Of a DNA stretch of 64,000 nt, positions 63,639 to 64,000 are shown one piece after another. Source of the DNA: an uncultured Phocaeicola sp. Its GTDB lineage: Bacteria > Bacteroidota > Bacteroidia > Bacteroidales > Bacteroidaceae. The DNA lies in NCBI GenBank assembly GCA_947581855.1, contig CANPVZ010000012.1:1-64000 (forward strand). The letters are read 5' to 3'. The first letter of the stretch is position 1. Every line of letters starts with the position of its first letter. Made by a program: the position numbers and the translations under genes. Under the pieces are notes generated by a model, which was given only the letters and a program-made list of their open reading frames with translations, made no database searches and was not told the DNA's origin.

Positions 63639-64000
63639 ATGAAAGTAAAGAAAATTTTAATGTTGTTAGCTGTGGCTTTATGCGTTGCAGCTTGTAGTAG
63701 TGATGATGAACCGGCTAATGGGGGGACTTCTTCCGGAGTGAAATCGATTTCTAATTTAGACGCTTCCGATTATGGTTCGTGGACTTATCTTAATTTGGAA
63801 ACCGGTGAAATGGAAACGGTAATGGATGCGGGCCCTTGGATATATACGGACGGAACGATTAAAAACAATGAAGTGGAGCCGGTCGGTATAAAATGGCATA
63901 TCGCTTTTCATCGGTATGAAATAAAGACAAACGGAGGCTCGGTTCTTGATACTGGTTTGACTGATATGGAGAAAGTGACTTCTTTGCCGAATGGTAACTA
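63639..64000 (+). CDS. HmuY-like haem-binding lipoprotein, truncated by window end
   Basis: The visible 120 residues start MKVKKILMLLAVALCVAACSSDDE, a lipoprotein signal with lipobox VAACSS. The mature part begins like HmuY proteins (ISNLDASDYGSWTYLNLETGE) and contains IKWHIAFHRYEIKTNGG, close to the conserved WDIAFHRY-type strand of the family. HmuY takes haem from host carriers and passes it to the TonB-dependent receptor HmuR, usually encoded next. Haem ligands lie further on and are not visible. The gene has its own promoter with a short direct repeat upstream. Confidence 0.75.
   Translation, partial: MKVKKILMLLAVALCVAACSSDDEPANGGTSSGVKSISNLDASDYGSWTYLNLETGEMETVMDAGPWIYTDGTIKNNEVEPVGIKWHIAFHRYEIKTNGGSVLDTGLTDMEKVTSLPNGN

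Overview
The window comes from a member of the Bacteroidales, most likely a gut Bacteroides, Phocaeicola or close relative. The evidence is a SusC/SusD pair under an ECF sigma/FecR switch, S46 dipeptidyl peptidase, DUF4369, DUF4843 and HmuY-type lipoproteins, pectin-degrading enzymes, moderate A+T content, and many copies of the Bacteroidales -7 box (TAnnTTTG) upstream of genes. No rRNA, tRNA or CRISPR array was seen.

Layout. 1-2560 is a graveyard of RHS polymorphic-toxin tips. Two truncated copies of the same RHS core segment are each followed by a different C-terminal toxin domain and an immunity candidate: a GIY-YIG-like domain with a 148-aa partner, then a broken HYD1-type ADP-ribosyltransferase overlapping a macro-domain gene. 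A further decayed core scrap follows. 2694-3530 is a G+C-rich secreted hydrolase. 3918-15752 holds a DPP7-like peptidase, a DUF4369 lipoprotein, a pectate lyase/pectin methylesterase fusion, plsC, a metallophosphoesterase, pyrC, a dolichol-phosphate-mannose-synthase-like glycosyltransferase and fucO. 15921-19280 is mfd, followed by a MITE-like element and a secreted alpha/beta hydrolase.

21297-31772 is one regulated locus on the minus strand: ECF sigma, FecR anti-sigma (frameshifted in a C10 tract), STN-containing SusC, SusD, DUF4843 lipoprotein, PKD-like lipoprotein and thioredoxin. It has the parts for signal relay from the outer membrane to sigma but encodes no carbohydrate enzyme. 32277-32395 holds five copies of a palindrome spaced exactly 23 bp apart. 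Then come YgiQ, a small conserved protein, a GH105 enzyme and two overlapping TPR pseudo-histidine-kinase genes.

40333-47921 is an envelope cluster read coaX, outer-membrane protein, TPR protein, lptC, CNNM/CBS protein, ppiD. 48056-54353 contains a CE8 pectinesterase, a dead IS3 transposase beside a perfect 33-bp inverted repeat, and a GH3 enzyme. 54820-61202 carries a DUF4105 (Lnb-like) protein, an overlapping phosphatase-superfamily gene and secA. The end holds a DUF6340 lipoprotein, a small acidic protein and the start of an HmuY-like haem-binding lipoprotein.

The PL10-CE8 fusion, GH105, CE8 and GH3 genes together suggest pectin use, but they are scattered rather than gathered in one polysaccharide locus. 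The main unusual signals are the ART/macro toxin-immunity pair, the C10 tract in the anti-sigma gene, the 23-bp-period palindrome array, the tandem pseudokinases and the intergenic repeat arrays.
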